A DNA stretch of 64,000 nt, from assembly GCF_900078395.1 (NCBI RefSeq), contig NZ_FKLA01000009.1:1316614-1380613 (forward strand). The letters run 5' to 3'. The notes below the pieces were generated by a model. The model did not search any database and was not told the origin of the DNA. It saw only the letters and a program-made list of their open reading frames with translations. Position numbers and translations under genes: made by a program. This DNA comes from Anaerotruncus rubiinfantis (GTDB taxonomy: Bacteria; Bacillota; Clostridia; Oscillospirales; Ruminococcaceae). This document shows positions 8,635 to 17,143 of the stretch, piece after piece. Numbering within the stretch: the stretch's first letter is position 1; each line of letters starts with the position of its first letter.

Positions 8635-9840
8635 ATGAACTTAGTGGTACAGAAGTTCGGGGGATCGTCCGTAAAGAATGCGGAGCGCGTCTTTAACGTG
8701 GCGCGGATCGTTACGGATACTTACCAGCAGGGCAACAATGTGGTGGTTGTGGTTTCCGCGCAGGGCGATACCACCGACGACCTGATTGCAAAGGCTCAGG
8801 AGATCAATCCGAACGCATCAAAGCGAGAGATGGATGTCCTGCTCACCACCGGTGAGCAGATTTCGATGTCACTGCTCGCGATGGCGATCGAAAAACTTGG
8901 ATTTCCGGTGATTTCGCTGACCGGCTGGCAGGCGGGCATGCTGACCGACTCGACCCATGGCGCGGCGCGTATCCGCCGGATCAACAAGGAACGTATCGAC
9001 AACGAGCTTTCCAAGCGCAACATCGTGATTGTGGCGGGCTTCCAGGGGATCAACCGCTATGACGACCTGACCACTTTGGGCCGCGGCGGTTCGGATACGA
9101 GCGCGGTCGCGCTGGCCGCTGTGCTGCATGCCGATCTGTGCCAGATCTACACCGATGTGGACGGCGTTTACACCGCCGACCCGCGCCTTGTCAAGAATGC
9201 AAGGAAGATCGACGAGATTACATACGACGAGATGCTCGAGCTCGCGACGCTTGGTGCGGGCGTCCTGCACAACCGTTCGGTCGAGATGGCGAAGAAATAC
9301 AACGTGAACCTTGAGGTTCTTTCGAGTTACACCCAGAACCCCGGCACCAAGATTAAGGAGGTTGTCAAAATGGAAAAAATGCTTGTCAGAGGCGTCGCAA
9401 GAGATAACGATGTTGCCCGTATTTCGATCGTCGGTGTTCCCGATCAGCCGGGTATTGCGTTTAAAATATTCTCCCAGCTTGCCGCAAAGAAGATCAATGT
9501 CGATATCATCCTGCAGTCGATCGGCCGCGACAACACCAAGGATATCAGCTTTACCATCTCCCGTTCCCATAAGCAGGCCGCGATGGAACTGATGGAGGAG
9601 ATCAACAAACAGGTGAATGGCAAGGGAATCCTCTGCGATGACAACATCTCGAAGGTTTCAATTGTCGGCGCGGGCATGCAGTCGAATCCCGGCGTTGCGA
9701 GCAAGATGTTTGAGGCGCTTGCGGAGGCGCATGTCAACATTCAGATGATCTCGACCAGTGAAATCAAGATCTCGGTGCTGGTTTCGCTCGACGACAGCGA
9801 GAAAGCGCTCAGCGCCATCCATGACGCATTTGAAATGTAA
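8635..9840 (+). CDS. lysC: Aspartate kinase
   Basis: First enzyme of the aspartate pathway, phosphorylating aspartate. The ATG at 8635 follows TTTGGAGGAA; an upstream in-frame ATG overlaps thrB and is not needed. The 401-residue product opens with the kinase signature VVQKFGGSSV. It also has TLGRGGSDTSAVALAA and YTDVDGVYTADPR, and ends in two ACT domains (about residues 265-335 and 345-401, e.g. ISIVGVPDQPGIAFKIFSQL and VSIVGAGMQSNPGVASKMFE). Family knowledge suggests feedback by lysine and/or threonine. The order hom-thrB-lysC and the terminator after lysC define a transcription unit dedicated to threonine and branch products. Confidence 0.95.
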   Translation: MNLVVQKFGGSSVKNAERVFNVARIVTDTYQQGNNVVVVVSAQGDTTDDLIAKAQEINPNASKREMDVLLTTGEQISMSLLAMAIEKLGFPVISLTGWQAGMLTDSTHGAARIRRINKERIDNELSKRNIVIVAGFQGINRYDDLTTLGRGGSDTSAVALAAVLHADLCQIYTDVDGVYTADPRLVKNARKIDEITYDEMLELATLGAGVLHNRSVEMAKKYNVNLEVLSSYTQNPGTKIKEVVKMEKMLVRGVARDNDVARISIVGVPDQPGIAFKIFSQLAAKKINVDIILQSIGRDNTKDISFTISRSHKQAAMELMEEINKQVNGKGILCDDNISKVSIVGAGMQSNPGVASKMFEALAEAHVNIQMISTSEIKISVLVSLDDSEKALSAIHDAFEM

Positions 9841-9851
9841 GAAGAATGTTC

Positions 9852-9884
9852 AAAAAGCCCCCGGCCGTTGGCCGGGGGCTTTTT
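9852..9884. terminator. Bidirectional terminator after lysC
   Basis: AAAAAGCCCCCGGCC and GGCCGGGGGCTTTTT form a stem of about 15 bp with a 3-base loop between the convergent lysC and lipoprotein genes. Confidence 0.85.
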
Positions 9885-9893
9885 GGTTTATGT

Positions 9894-11216
9894 TTATTTT
9901 GCCGGTGTGGAGGCGATCCGTTCAACCTCCAGCGTGGCTTCGTTGTCGCCTTCGAGCGCGGCGGTCGCCAGAATCTGGCCGACCAGGAGCTTGAAGTTAT
10001 TGGAGGAGACGGTTGCGCCTGCGACATTCTCCACTTTGGTGACGTCGTTATCCGCGCCGTTCCAGTTCTTTTCGAGCGCGTCGAATGCCTTTTCCGGAGT
10101 CATGCCGGTCTTTTCCTTCTGCTTGGCAGCCAGCTCGGCATCCTGCGATTTCAGCTTGGTCTCATCAGCCTTGCTGATCGCATCGAATTCCTTGATGGTG
10201 ACCTTGTCGCTATCGATGCGGATCACCACGTAATCCTTCCAGCCATTTTCATCGAAGTCGGTGAACTGTGCGCGGTAGGTGCCGTTCACATACCGTGGGG
10301 CAATGATCTCCTTTTCCCCTCCGGAGATCATGTTTGCGAGCAGCGGGTTCATCAGTTTGCTGAACGATTTGGTGGCGGAAGCGCCGTTGGTGGGGGACAT
10401 GACCTTCGTCAGGTCGTCGCCCGCTTCGATGAAGTTGGTGACGATCTGCGGATAGTAATAGGACGGGCCCTGGCTGCCGGAATTGAGCGACGTGTCGGTG
10501 GTGATGCGGGATGCCGGGTCGTCCTTACCGATGGCGTCGTAGGTGATCGTATCGATGAGGCCGTCTTTGACAGTCAGTTCAACATATTCCTTCCAGCCGT
10601 CCGAATTGAAGTCAGGCATGGTGGATTTATAGGTGCCATCCGCATATTTGCCCAGCGTGACCGATTTCTGATCGCCCGCTTCGGCGGATTCGAGCGCGGT
10701 TCGCATCATGCGGATAAACCGGTAGGTGTGCTCCTCCTGGTCTTTGATGGGTTCCATTTTATCGAGATTCCCGCGCACGCCGTTATATTCCTCAAGGATC
10801 AGCTGTGCGGCTTCGAGGGCTTCTGCCTCGGCGGTGGTGAGCGCTTGGGAGGAGGAATCCGCCGAAGCGCTGGCTGTGGATTCCGCACTGGAGGAGGCGG
10901 AGGAGGCAGGCGTGGAAACCGCTTCACCGGATGCGGAAGAATCGCCTGTCTGGGAAGCCGGGCCCGGATCCTCTTTCATGCCGTATTCCTCAATAGTGAT
11001 TTCATCGTCCTTCACCGAAATGGTCAGGTAGTCGAGCGTGCGGTCGATGGCGGGCACCGCATAGGAGACGGAATATTCTCCGTCCTGATAGACGTAGACC
11101 GGCTCCGGCTCGGAAGAGGAGGAAGGTGGTTCGACCGGTTCGGTTTCCCGCTTACAGGCGGAAAAGGAAGCGGCAACCAATGCGGCGGCGAGCAGAAGCG
11201 ACAGGATTTTTTTCAT
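9894..11216 (-). CDS. Lipoprotein with repeated FMN-binding-like domains (PplA-like candidate)
   Basis: The 440-residue product has a lipoprotein signal peptide ending in the lipobox FSAC (Cys about residue 21). A Ser/Glu/Pro linker and a low-complexity Ser/Ala region (about 95-125) follow. Then come two long repeats beginning KYADGTYKSTMPDFNSDGW and RYVNGTYRAQFTDFDENGW. Each repeat ends in a GA(S/T) motif: TNGASATKSF and VAGATVSSNNF. This resembles tandem FMN-binding domains of extracellular electron-transfer lipoproteins such as Listeria PplA, where a Thr/Ser in such a motif carries covalent FMN. No ApbE or Ndh2-like genes are nearby, so a redox role is inferred. It is a single-gene unit. 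Confidence 0.6.
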   Translation of the reverse strand: MKKILSLLLAAALVAASFSACKRETEPVEPPSSSSEPEPVYVYQDGEYSVSYAVPAIDRTLDYLTISVKDDEITIEEYGMKEDPGPASQTGDSSASGEAVSTPASSASSSAESTASASADSSSQALTTAEAEALEAAQLILEEYNGVRGNLDKMEPIKDQEEHTYRFIRMMRTALESAEAGDQKSVTLGKYADGTYKSTMPDFNSDGWKEYVELTVKDGLIDTITYDAIGKDDPASRITTDTSLNSGSQGPSYYYPQIVTNFIEAGDDLTKVMSPTNGASATKSFSKLMNPLLANMISGGEKEIIAPRYVNGTYRAQFTDFDENGWKDYVVIRIDSDKVTIKEFDAISKADETKLKSQDAELAAKQKEKTGMTPEKAFDALEKNWNGADNDVTKVENVAGATVSSNNFKLLVGQILATAALEGDNEATLEVERIASTPAK

Positions 11217-11449
11217 CTATGTACAACCTCCGATAATACAGATAGGATTCCGTTAACCTAAAAATTATACCATTCAGCTTCTGCAAAGTCAATCCGGCTC
11301 CAACCCATTCCAGGCAGTTTGCCTTTGCGGTAGGCGGGGCCTAAAGACCGGTCTGCCCAGTTTTTTCTGTATCTTGTGGGTGGGGAGAGAATATGATAAT
11401 ATGAAAAAAATGGATTTTCTTTGGGAAATCCACATGGCAGGAGGTTCCT

Positions 11450-11665
11450 ATGAAACGTTTTTTATCGACGCTTACCATCTGGCTGATCCTTGTCTTTCTG
11501 TTTACCTTCTTCTTCGCGGGATATCTGCTGGACCCGCAGCACATTTATCGTGCCGCCGCTTTTCTGGCGGTTGTGCTGGCCGTCGCTACCGAGCTTTATA
11601 CAGAACAGTCGCGAAAAATAGAGGATCTGGAGAAGCGAATCCAGGAACTTGAAGAAAAACAGTGA
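11450..11665 (+). CDS. Small membrane protein with C-terminal coiled coil
   Basis: The 71-residue product begins at an ATG preceded by GCAGGAGGTTCCT, a strong ribosome site. It has two hydrophobic helices (about residues 8-25 and 33-47) and a highly charged heptad-like tail (SRKIEDLEKRIQELEEK). Function is not recognisable. It stands alone between two divergently or convergently placed lipoprotein genes and is closed by a terminator at 11706-11738. It is probably real given its ribosome site and clean membrane plus coiled-coil pattern. Confidence 0.7.
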   Translation: MKRFLSTLTIWLILVFLFTFFFAGYLLDPQHIYRAAAFLAVVLAVATELYTEQSRKIEDLEKRIQELEEKQ

Positions 11666-11705
11666 AATGTTTCCCGGAAATTTTGAAGGGCCTGTGCAAA
11701 AACGA

Positions 11706-11738
11706 AAAAGCCCGCGGCCAATTGGCTGCGGGCTTTTT
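11706..11738. terminator. Bidirectional terminator
   Basis: AAAAAGCCCGCGGCC pairs with GGCTGCGGGCTTTTT (one mismatch) between the small membrane protein gene and the convergent lipoprotein gene. Confidence 0.8.
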
Positions 11739-11748
11739 CTGTGGGTTT

Positions 11749-12759
11749 TCAGGAAAGGGCGGATGAAGTGGGATTGGCCGCAGGGATGGGTGTGGGAGCA
11801 TTTTCAAGCGCGGCCATTGGACGCACCTCACGCGCGAAACTCTGGGGCGGGATGCTGCGGGTAGAAGCCGCATCATGCAGGACATTGAGCTTGTCGCCGG
11901 GTGCAAGTGCGTTGAAATCCAGATAAAACTGGGTGGAATCGTTGAAATTGAACCGGTACTGCATGCCGTTTTCGTCAACCGGGTCAAGCAGCAGGTAGTT
12001 TTCTTCGGTGTTTGCTTCGACGAGGATACCGTTATAGACCACAAGATCCACAGGTCCCATGTCATTGACCGCGATGGCGGTGACAGTTCCGGAAGCGTCC
12101 GGCTGGCCGCCGTAGAAAATTTCCAGATATGAGCCGTTGCCCATACCTGTGGTGTCAAAGCTGTACCGTGTATTTTCGTCCAGAACGGCCTGCAGGACCG
12201 GGTAGCCGAAATCGGTGCCGGGCACCTGCCGCAGGATCAGGGCGGTGTGCCCATTGTCATCCACGGCAAAGTCGTCCACCACGCCGCGGTAGACCGCAGC
12301 GTCAGCGACATGGATCGGTTCGCTTGCAAGGGGGATATCCTGAGCCTGGCCGGCGGAGAGAATTTCATAAGCGGCGCTCTGGGGCGGGATGCTGAATGTG
12401 GCGGCCGGGCTGTGCCGGATGTTGAGCAGATCCCCGGGCTGGACTGCGGAAAGGTCGATGCCGATGATCGTGCTCTCATTAAAATGAAAAATATATTCCT
12501 CGCCGGAATCATCCTGCATGGTGAGAGAGCCGGTTTTGCCGCCGTCTTGGGTTTCCACCGAAACGACTGCGCCTTTATAATCAATCGCATCGTCCGGGAC
12601 GAGCTGTTCGGCGGCCTCAATGATGGAACTGGAGGATTCCAGATCCGGCTCGGAAGAAGCGGCGGTGGAGACGGGTTCAGCGGGCGGGGCTCCCGTGGAA
12701 CAAGCCGCTGCCGTAAGCAGCAGGGCGGAAAGGATCAAAGCGGTTAAGATTTTTTTCAT
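11749..12759 (-). CDS. Lipoprotein with duplicated SIPPQS module
   Basis: The start at 12759 gives a clean lipoprotein signal (MKKILTALIL... LLTAAAC), and GAGGTC lies just upstream; the longer frame beyond it is not needed. The 336-residue protein contains two copies of a module. Copy one (about residues 85-132) reads FHFNESTIIGIDLSAV-PGD-LN-RH then SIPPQSAAYEI. Copy two (about 265-310) reads FNFNDSTQFYLDFNAL-PGD-LN-LH then SIPPQSFAREV. A related beta-rich segment lies between them. I do not recognise a named function; PGD...SxPPQ modules occur in secreted Firmicute proteins of unknown role. It is probably a surface-anchored beta-barrel-like protein. Confidence 0.75.
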   Translation of the reverse strand: MKKILTALILSALLLTAAACSTGAPPAEPVSTAASSEPDLESSSSIIEAAEQLVPDDAIDYKGAVVSVETQDGGKTGSLTMQDDSGEEYIFHFNESTIIGIDLSAVQPGDLLNIRHSPAATFSIPPQSAAYEILSAGQAQDIPLASEPIHVADAAVYRGVVDDFAVDDNGHTALILRQVPGTDFGYPVLQAVLDENTRYSFDTTGMGNGSYLEIFYGGQPDASGTVTAIAVNDMGPVDLVVYNGILVEANTEENYLLLDPVDENGMQYRFNFNDSTQFYLDFNALAPGDKLNVLHDAASTRSIPPQSFAREVRPMAALENAPTPIPAANPTSSALS

Positions 12760-12935
12760 AATTGACCTCATACTTTCATAGGAATGGATTGTACTCAATA
12801 AGTGCGGCATAGGCGGCATTTTATTGCACAGGGAAAAAGCGCTTGTTGAAAATTGTCGGATGATCAGATATAATGGACAAAGCGGACAAGGCGTGGGAAA
12901 TGCCGCGCAAATCAAAAGAATGGATGGAGAAGGCT

Positions 12936-13946
12936 ATGCCCAATCTCAAATATGTGCTCAGCCGCATCGCCGGGATGGATTACGGCGCAATGTTCAAAAC
13001 TGCAAAGACCGTACATGCGCGAACCGGTAAAAATACGCTCATGATCCTTGCGGATATCGCAGCCTGCGGATTCAAATACCAGGCGGGCTATATGGATTAT
13101 CTGGTGTTCGAGTTTTACCTTTTGAACGCTGCCCAGCGCAGAACCTATATCACCCGAGGCCAGAATAACCGGTTCGTCCGGCTTTTAAACCCGCAGGAGA
13201 ATTGGCATCTTCTGGAGGATAAGATCGAATTCCTCAAGCGGTTTGACGGGCTGACCGGCCGCAGCTGGATTGATCTGCGGGAAACCTCCCACGGGGAATT
13301 TGAAGCGTTCTGTGAAAAGCATCCGAAGTTTGTTGCAAAGCCGCTCGACGGAACCTGCGGGCGCGGGGTGGAGTTCATTGAAATTTCGGACAAGAGCCAG
13401 ATTGTCGGGCTTTATGACATGCTGATGGCGGGCAAACAATATCTGGCGGAGGACTTTATCGTCCAGCACCCGGATATCAGCAAAATTTATCCGCTGTCGG
13501 TCAATACGCTGCGGCTGGTGACCATCAAAAATCATGATACGGTGCATCTGGTCTTTTCGAGCATGCGCATCGGCAACGGCAAGAAGGTAGACAACCTCAA
13601 TTCGGGCGGCATGGCCGTGATTGTGGATATGGACACCGGAAAGATTTCCACGCCGGGCGCGGATAAGGACGGCAAGGCCTACCATACCCACCCGATGACC
13701 GGAGTGGAACTTGCAGGCTGCCAGATTCCGTTTTATCAGGAGTCGGTCGCGCTCGTGAAGGAAGCCGCGATGCGCATCCCGGAGCTCGGGTACATCGGCT
13801 GGGACGTGGCGGTTTCCGAAAAAGGCCCGATGCTGATCGAGGCGAATCATTTCCCGGGACATGACATCTACCAGTTTCAGGTGCATCTCGGGCCGGATCG
13901 GATCGGACTGCTTCCGCGGTTCGAGAAGGCGGTCGAAGGGCTGTAA
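12936..13946 (+). CDS. Sugar-transfer-associated ATP-grasp family protein
   Basis: The start ATG at 12936 has GGAGAAGG upstream; the longer in-frame start at 12873 has none. The 336-residue product fits the ATP-grasp fold family found in polysaccharide loci (sugar-transfer associated ATP-grasp). It shows a KFVAKPLDGTCGRGVEFIE nucleotide loop (about residues 130-149), EDFIVQHP, VNTLRLVT, a SGGMAVIVDMDTG segment and the metal-binding end WDVAVSEKGPMLIEANHFPG (about 290-309). Such enzymes ligate a carboxylate to an amine. The substrate is unknown. It is monocistronic with a terminator directly after. Confidence 0.75.
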   Translation: MPNLKYVLSRIAGMDYGAMFKTAKTVHARTGKNTLMILADIAACGFKYQAGYMDYLVFEFYLLNAAQRRTYITRGQNNRFVRLLNPQENWHLLEDKIEFLKRFDGLTGRSWIDLRETSHGEFEAFCEKHPKFVAKPLDGTCGRGVEFIEISDKSQIVGLYDMLMAGKQYLAEDFIVQHPDISKIYPLSVNTLRLVTIKNHDTVHLVFSSMRIGNGKKVDNLNSGGMAVIVDMDTGKISTPGADKDGKAYHTHPMTGVELAGCQIPFYQESVALVKEAAMRIPELGYIGWDVAVSEKGPMLIEANHFPGHDIYQFQVHLGPDRIGLLPRFEKAVEGL

Positions 13947-13952
13947 AATCCT

Positions 13953-13999
13953 AAAAATAAAAGCCGTCCCCGGTTTCGCCGGGAGCGGCTTTTATTTTT
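13953..13999. terminator. Bidirectional terminator
   Basis: AAAATAAAAGCCG and CGGCTTTTATTTT, with GGTTTCGCC at the tip, form a long hairpin between the convergent ATP-grasp and ABC ATPase genes; its right arm includes the ATPase stop codon. Confidence 0.75.
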
Positions 14000-14792
14000 A
14001 TCCAAGCATCATGCGGTCGTTATCAAATTCCTTGCTGCTCTGCTTCTTAAAAAGTGTCAGCAGCTTCGGAACTGTCATGCCGCTGCGTTCCGGTCCGCTG
14101 ATATCCAGGATGATCCTGCCTTCGTCCATCATGATGGTGCGGCTGCCGCAGGAGAGCGACTGGTGCATGTTGTGGGTGATCATCATGGTGGTGATCTTAT
14201 CCTTGCGGACGATCTCCTGCGTGAGAAGTGAGACCTTTTCGGCGGTCGCGGGGTCGAGCGCGGCGGTGTGCTCATCAAGCAGCAGAAGTTTTGGGGTGAC
14301 GATGGTGGCCATCATCAGCGTGACCGCCTGCCGCTGCCCGCCGGAGAGGAGTCCCATTTTGGTGTCAAGCCGGTCCTCCAGCCCCAGATCCAGCTCTGCG
14401 AGCCGGTCGCGGAAAAACGCCCGGTCTTTTTTGCTCACGCCGAAGGAGAAGCCGCGCCTGGTGCCGCGCAGATAAGCCATCGCAAGGTTCTCCTCAATGG
14501 TCATGTTCGGCGCCGTACCCCCCAGCGGGTCCTGGAACAGCCGCCCGATGTGCCTGGCGCGCCGGTAATCGCGCTGAAAGGTAATGTTTTCCCCATCGAG
14601 CCAGATGTTGCCCGCGTCGATCAGAAACGCGCCGGCAATCGCGTTGAACAGGGTGGATTTTCCAGCGCCGTTGCCGCCGATGATCGTGACGAAATCCCCA
14701 TCCGCGAGCGTGAGGTTCAGATCGATCAGCGCGCGGCGTTCATTTACGGTACCGGGGAAGAAGGTCTTGCTGACGTTTTTCAGTTCAAGCAT
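13998..14792 (-). CDS. trpZ: ABC transporter ATP-binding protein, TrpXYZ-type importer
   Basis: The 264-residue ATPase has Walker A GGNGAGKST (about residues 38-46), signature LLSGGQRQA (about 149-157), Walker B KLLLLDEHTAALDP and a switch histidine in MMITHNMHQS. Together with the permease and lipoprotein upstream it forms an importer of the family whose substrate-binding protein is the PF04392 type. The gene overlaps the permease stop by 8 bases. Because the transcript starts in a tryptophan T-box leader, tryptophan or a precursor is the most likely substrate. The trp symbols rest on that regulatory inference. Confidence 0.75.
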   Translation of the reverse strand: MLELKNVSKTFFPGTVNERRALIDLNLTLADGDFVTIIGGNGAGKSTLFNAIAGAFLIDAGNIWLDGENITFQRDYRRARHIGRLFQDPLGGTAPNMTIEENLAMAYLRGTRRGFSFGVSKKDRAFFRDRLAELDLGLEDRLDTKMGLLSGGQRQAVTLMMATIVTPKLLLLDEHTAALDPATAEKVSLLTQEIVRKDKITTMMITHNMHQSLSCGSRTIMMDEGRIILDISGPERSGMTVPKLLTLFKKQSSKEFDNDRMMLG

Positions 14793-15672
14793 TTTTGGCG
14801 GCCTCCTTCATCAGTTTACGAAGTTTGAACTGCTCGATTACGGCTGGATAGCAGATCGCCACGGTGACCAGCACGGCGGAGATGAGTTTGAGAAAGAGCG
14901 GGTTCATGCCGCGCGCGAGCACGAACGCGATGATCACGCGGTAGAGCACCGCGCCGAGTACGACGGCAAGAATGTTGCGCCAGACGTTTGGACGGCCAAA
15001 AACCACTTCGCCCACGATGAGCGACGCAAGCCCGATGACCACCATGCCCACACCGGTGCTGGTATCGGCAAAGCTCTGGTATTGGGCAATCAGCGCTCCG
15101 GAAAGCCCGACCAGCGCGTTTGCCAGCCCCAGGCCGATGAACTTCATCCGGTCGGTGTTGATCGAGGAGGAACGCACCATATCGGCGTTGTCGCCGGTGG
15201 CGCGGATACAAAGCCCGGTGGATGTGCGGAAAAAGACGATCAAAAAGGCGCAGACCACGATGACGGTACCGAGCAGCACTGCCGCTTTATAATAGGCCGC
15301 CTGCGAAAGGGTGAAAATCCCCGGCATGCCCAGCAGCGCGATGGTCGGCGCGCCGCCCATCACACACAGGTTGATGGAATAGAGCGCGGTCATCGAGAGA
15401 ATGCCCGCCAGAATGGGGGAGACGCGCATCTTGGTCTGCAAAAAGGCGGTGACCATCCCGGCGATCCATCCGGCCGCAACCGCGAACAGCAGCCCCAGAT
15501 AGGGGTGCCCTTTCATGGTCAGCACAGCGCAGACCGCGGCGCCGAGGGTGAAACTGCCGTCCACTGTGAGATCCGGGATATCGAGTACCCGGTAGGAAAC
15601 GAACAGCCCCAGCGCGACCAGCGCGTAGATGAGTCCCAGTTCGATTGCACCCTGCAGTGCGAGCATGCTCAT
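14785..15672 (-). CDS. trpY: ABC transporter permease, TrpXYZ-type importer
   Basis: The 295-residue protein has about eight or nine hydrophobic helices and the family-specific blocks LYALVALGLFVSYRVLDIPD, DLTVDGSFTLGAA and SLIVGEVVFGRPN of the single-permease importers related to branched-chain amino acid permeases. It lies between the binding-protein gene (42 bases upstream) and the ATPase gene, which it overlaps. It should form the homodimeric membrane channel. ATG at 15672 follows GAAAGAGTG; a second ATG six bases later is possible. Confidence 0.75.
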   Translation of the reverse strand: MSMLALQGAIELGLIYALVALGLFVSYRVLDIPDLTVDGSFTLGAAVCAVLTMKGHPYLGLLFAVAAGWIAGMVTAFLQTKMRVSPILAGILSMTALYSINLCVMGGAPTIALLGMPGIFTLSQAAYYKAAVLLGTVIVVCAFLIVFFRTSTGLCIRATGDNADMVRSSSINTDRMKFIGLGLANALVGLSGALIAQYQSFADTSTGVGMVVIGLASLIVGEVVFGRPNVWRNILAVVLGAVLYRVIIAFVLARGMNPLFLKLISAVLVTVAICYPAVIEQFKLRKLMKEAAKNA

Positions 15673-15714
15673 ACGATCACTCTTTCCAAAAATTTTCGGG
15701 TTATGCCGGCGGGA

Positions 15715-16731
15715 TTATTCCACAACGTTTGCGTTTGCAAGAAGATCCGACGGGATGGTGACGCCGATCGCCTCGGCGGTGGATGTGTTGATGGTGGTGG
15801 AGAAGTTTGTCAGTGTCTCAACCGGCACTTCGGAAACCGGAGTGCCTTCGAGCACCTTGACCGCCATCTGGGCGGTCTGCTTGCCGAGCTGGACGTAATC
15901 GACGCCGATGGTTGCGAAGCCGCCGTCGATAACCATCGAATCGGCGCCGGTGTAGATCGGGAGCTTTGCTTGCCGCGCCACGTCCGCGTAGACCGACATC
16001 GCGGTCGCGACGGTGTTGTCGATTGGGGTGTAGAAGGCGTCGCACTTGCCGACAAGCGACTGCGCCGCCTGCTGGACCTCGCCGGTGTTCGCGACGGTAG
16101 CTTCAACATAGGAAAGGCCGTTCGCGTCGCAGTAGGCCTTGGCTTCGTCTATGACCGTCACCGAGTTGATTTCGCCCAGGTTATAGATCATGCCGACCGT
16201 CTTGACGTTGGGGGTGAGCTGTTTCATCAGCGCGAATACCTGGTCGATCGGGATCGCGTCCGAGGTGCCGGTGATGATGCCTTCCGGCGCTTCGGGGTTC
16301 TGGACGAGCTTGGCGGCGACCGGATCGGTCACAGCGGAAAAGACGAGCGGGATCTTCGGCGCGGCGGCCGCGGCGGAGAGCGCCGAAGGGGTTGCGATCG
16401 CAACAATCATGTCCTTGCCGTCTCCGGCAAACTTCTGGCAGATCGAGTTGAGGTTCGACTGGTCGCCCTGCGCGTTCTGGTAGTCAAGCGCCACCTTGTC
16501 GGGGCCGTAGCCGAGCGCTTGCATTTCCGCTTCAAACGATTCACGGATCTGGTTTAAGGAGGTGTGCTCCATGATCTGCACGAGGCCGATCTGGAAGGTG
16601 TCAGATGCGGAAGAAGCGGCGGAGCCCGCTTGCGAAGCCGCCGCGGAGGACTGCGTCTGTTCATTTGCGCCGCATGCGGCGAAGGATACGGTCATCGCGA
16701 AAGCCAAAATTGCTGCAAAAATCTTTTTCAT
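15715..16731 (-). CDS. trpX: ABC transporter substrate-binding lipoprotein, TrpX-like
   Basis: The start at 16731 has AAAGGAG nine bases upstream; an ATG two codons earlier is too close to it. The 338-residue product has a lipoprotein signal ending SFAAC, a Ser/Ala linker, then a periplasmic-binding-like domain of the PF04392 type. Family blocks include IGLVQIMEHTSLNQIRESFE, DYQNAQGDQSNLNSICQKF, IPLVFSAVTDPV, and VGMIYNLGEINS. In Streptococcus-type TrpXYZ systems this protein delivers tryptophan. The upstream UGG-specifier T-box supports that here. An alternative is an aromatic precursor such as indole or anthranilate. Confidence 0.75.
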   Translation of the reverse strand: MKKIFAAILAFAMTVSFAACGANEQTQSSAAASQAGSAASSASDTFQIGLVQIMEHTSLNQIRESFEAEMQALGYGPDKVALDYQNAQGDQSNLNSICQKFAGDGKDMIVAIATPSALSAAAAAPKIPLVFSAVTDPVAAKLVQNPEAPEGIITGTSDAIPIDQVFALMKQLTPNVKTVGMIYNLGEINSVTVIDEAKAYCDANGLSYVEATVANTGEVQQAAQSLVGKCDAFYTPIDNTVATAMSVYADVARQAKLPIYTGADSMVIDGGFATIGVDYVQLGKQTAQMAVKVLEGTPVSEVPVETLTNFSTTINTSTAEAIGVTIPSDLLANANVVE

Positions 16732-16821
16732 GTTCATTTGCTCCTTTTACATAAATTCTAAAAATTTATGTTGGGATGATACCGTGCCGGGGCTTTTTTG
16801 TTCGTTTTCCGGATCAACAAC

Positions 16822-17079
16822 AAAAAACACCTGTCCTCATACAAGGACAGGTGCAAAACCTGCGGTACCACCTTGATTGATGTCAAAGACATCCACCTCA
16901 TCAGAGCGCCAACACGCCCCTTGCCCTGTAACGTGAGCATACGTCGCGGGATACTTGGCCTGCGGCCTTTCATCGCGCCCTCGGGAGTCCATTTGTCCGC
17001 CCCGCGTTCCGTCCGGGTTCTCAGCATCCCCGGCTCTCTGTGCGTGCGCCTGCGGTTTTATCTCTCCGTCTCCGGTTTA
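16822..17079 (-). promoter_or_regulatory. T-box leader with UGG (Trp) specifier controlling trpXYZ
   Basis: Read on the minus strand, the roughly 260-base leader contains a T-box core AAGGTGGTACCGCAGG at 16859-16874. A terminator stem (CACCTGTCCT/AGGACAGGTG, 16828-16853) follows with a T6 run at 16822-16827. Stem I holds CCGGGGATGCTGAGAACCCGG and, at its 3' side, TGGACTCCCGAG. The codon at the specifier position is TGG (16989-16991), matching tryptophan. Uncharged tRNA-Trp should pair with the T-box core, favour the antiterminator and let the ABC importer genes be read. Confidence 0.88.
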
Positions 17080-17085
17080 GAATGT

Positions 17086-17114
17086 ATTATAAGCGTAAGA
17101 ATTCGATTTGTCAA
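17086..17114 (-). promoter_or_regulatory. Consensus sigma-A promoter of the T-box/trpXYZ transcript
   Basis: On the minus strand TTGACA (17109-17114) and TATAAT (17086-17091) are separated by exactly 17 bases, a perfect consensus promoter just downstream of the aroC stop codon. Confidence 0.9.
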
Positions 17115-17143
17115 TAGCTTATGCGATAGTTTATGCAAATTGC

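Noticed and set aside
9846..11261. 471-codon open frame on the plus strand
   Set aside because: Antisense of the repeated lipoprotein gene; no start signal and a Gly/Arg-rich shadow sequence.
14584..16557. 657-codon open frame on the plus strand
   Set aside because: It is the antisense of the TrpXYZ-like genes, with charged low-complexity translation and no family motifs.
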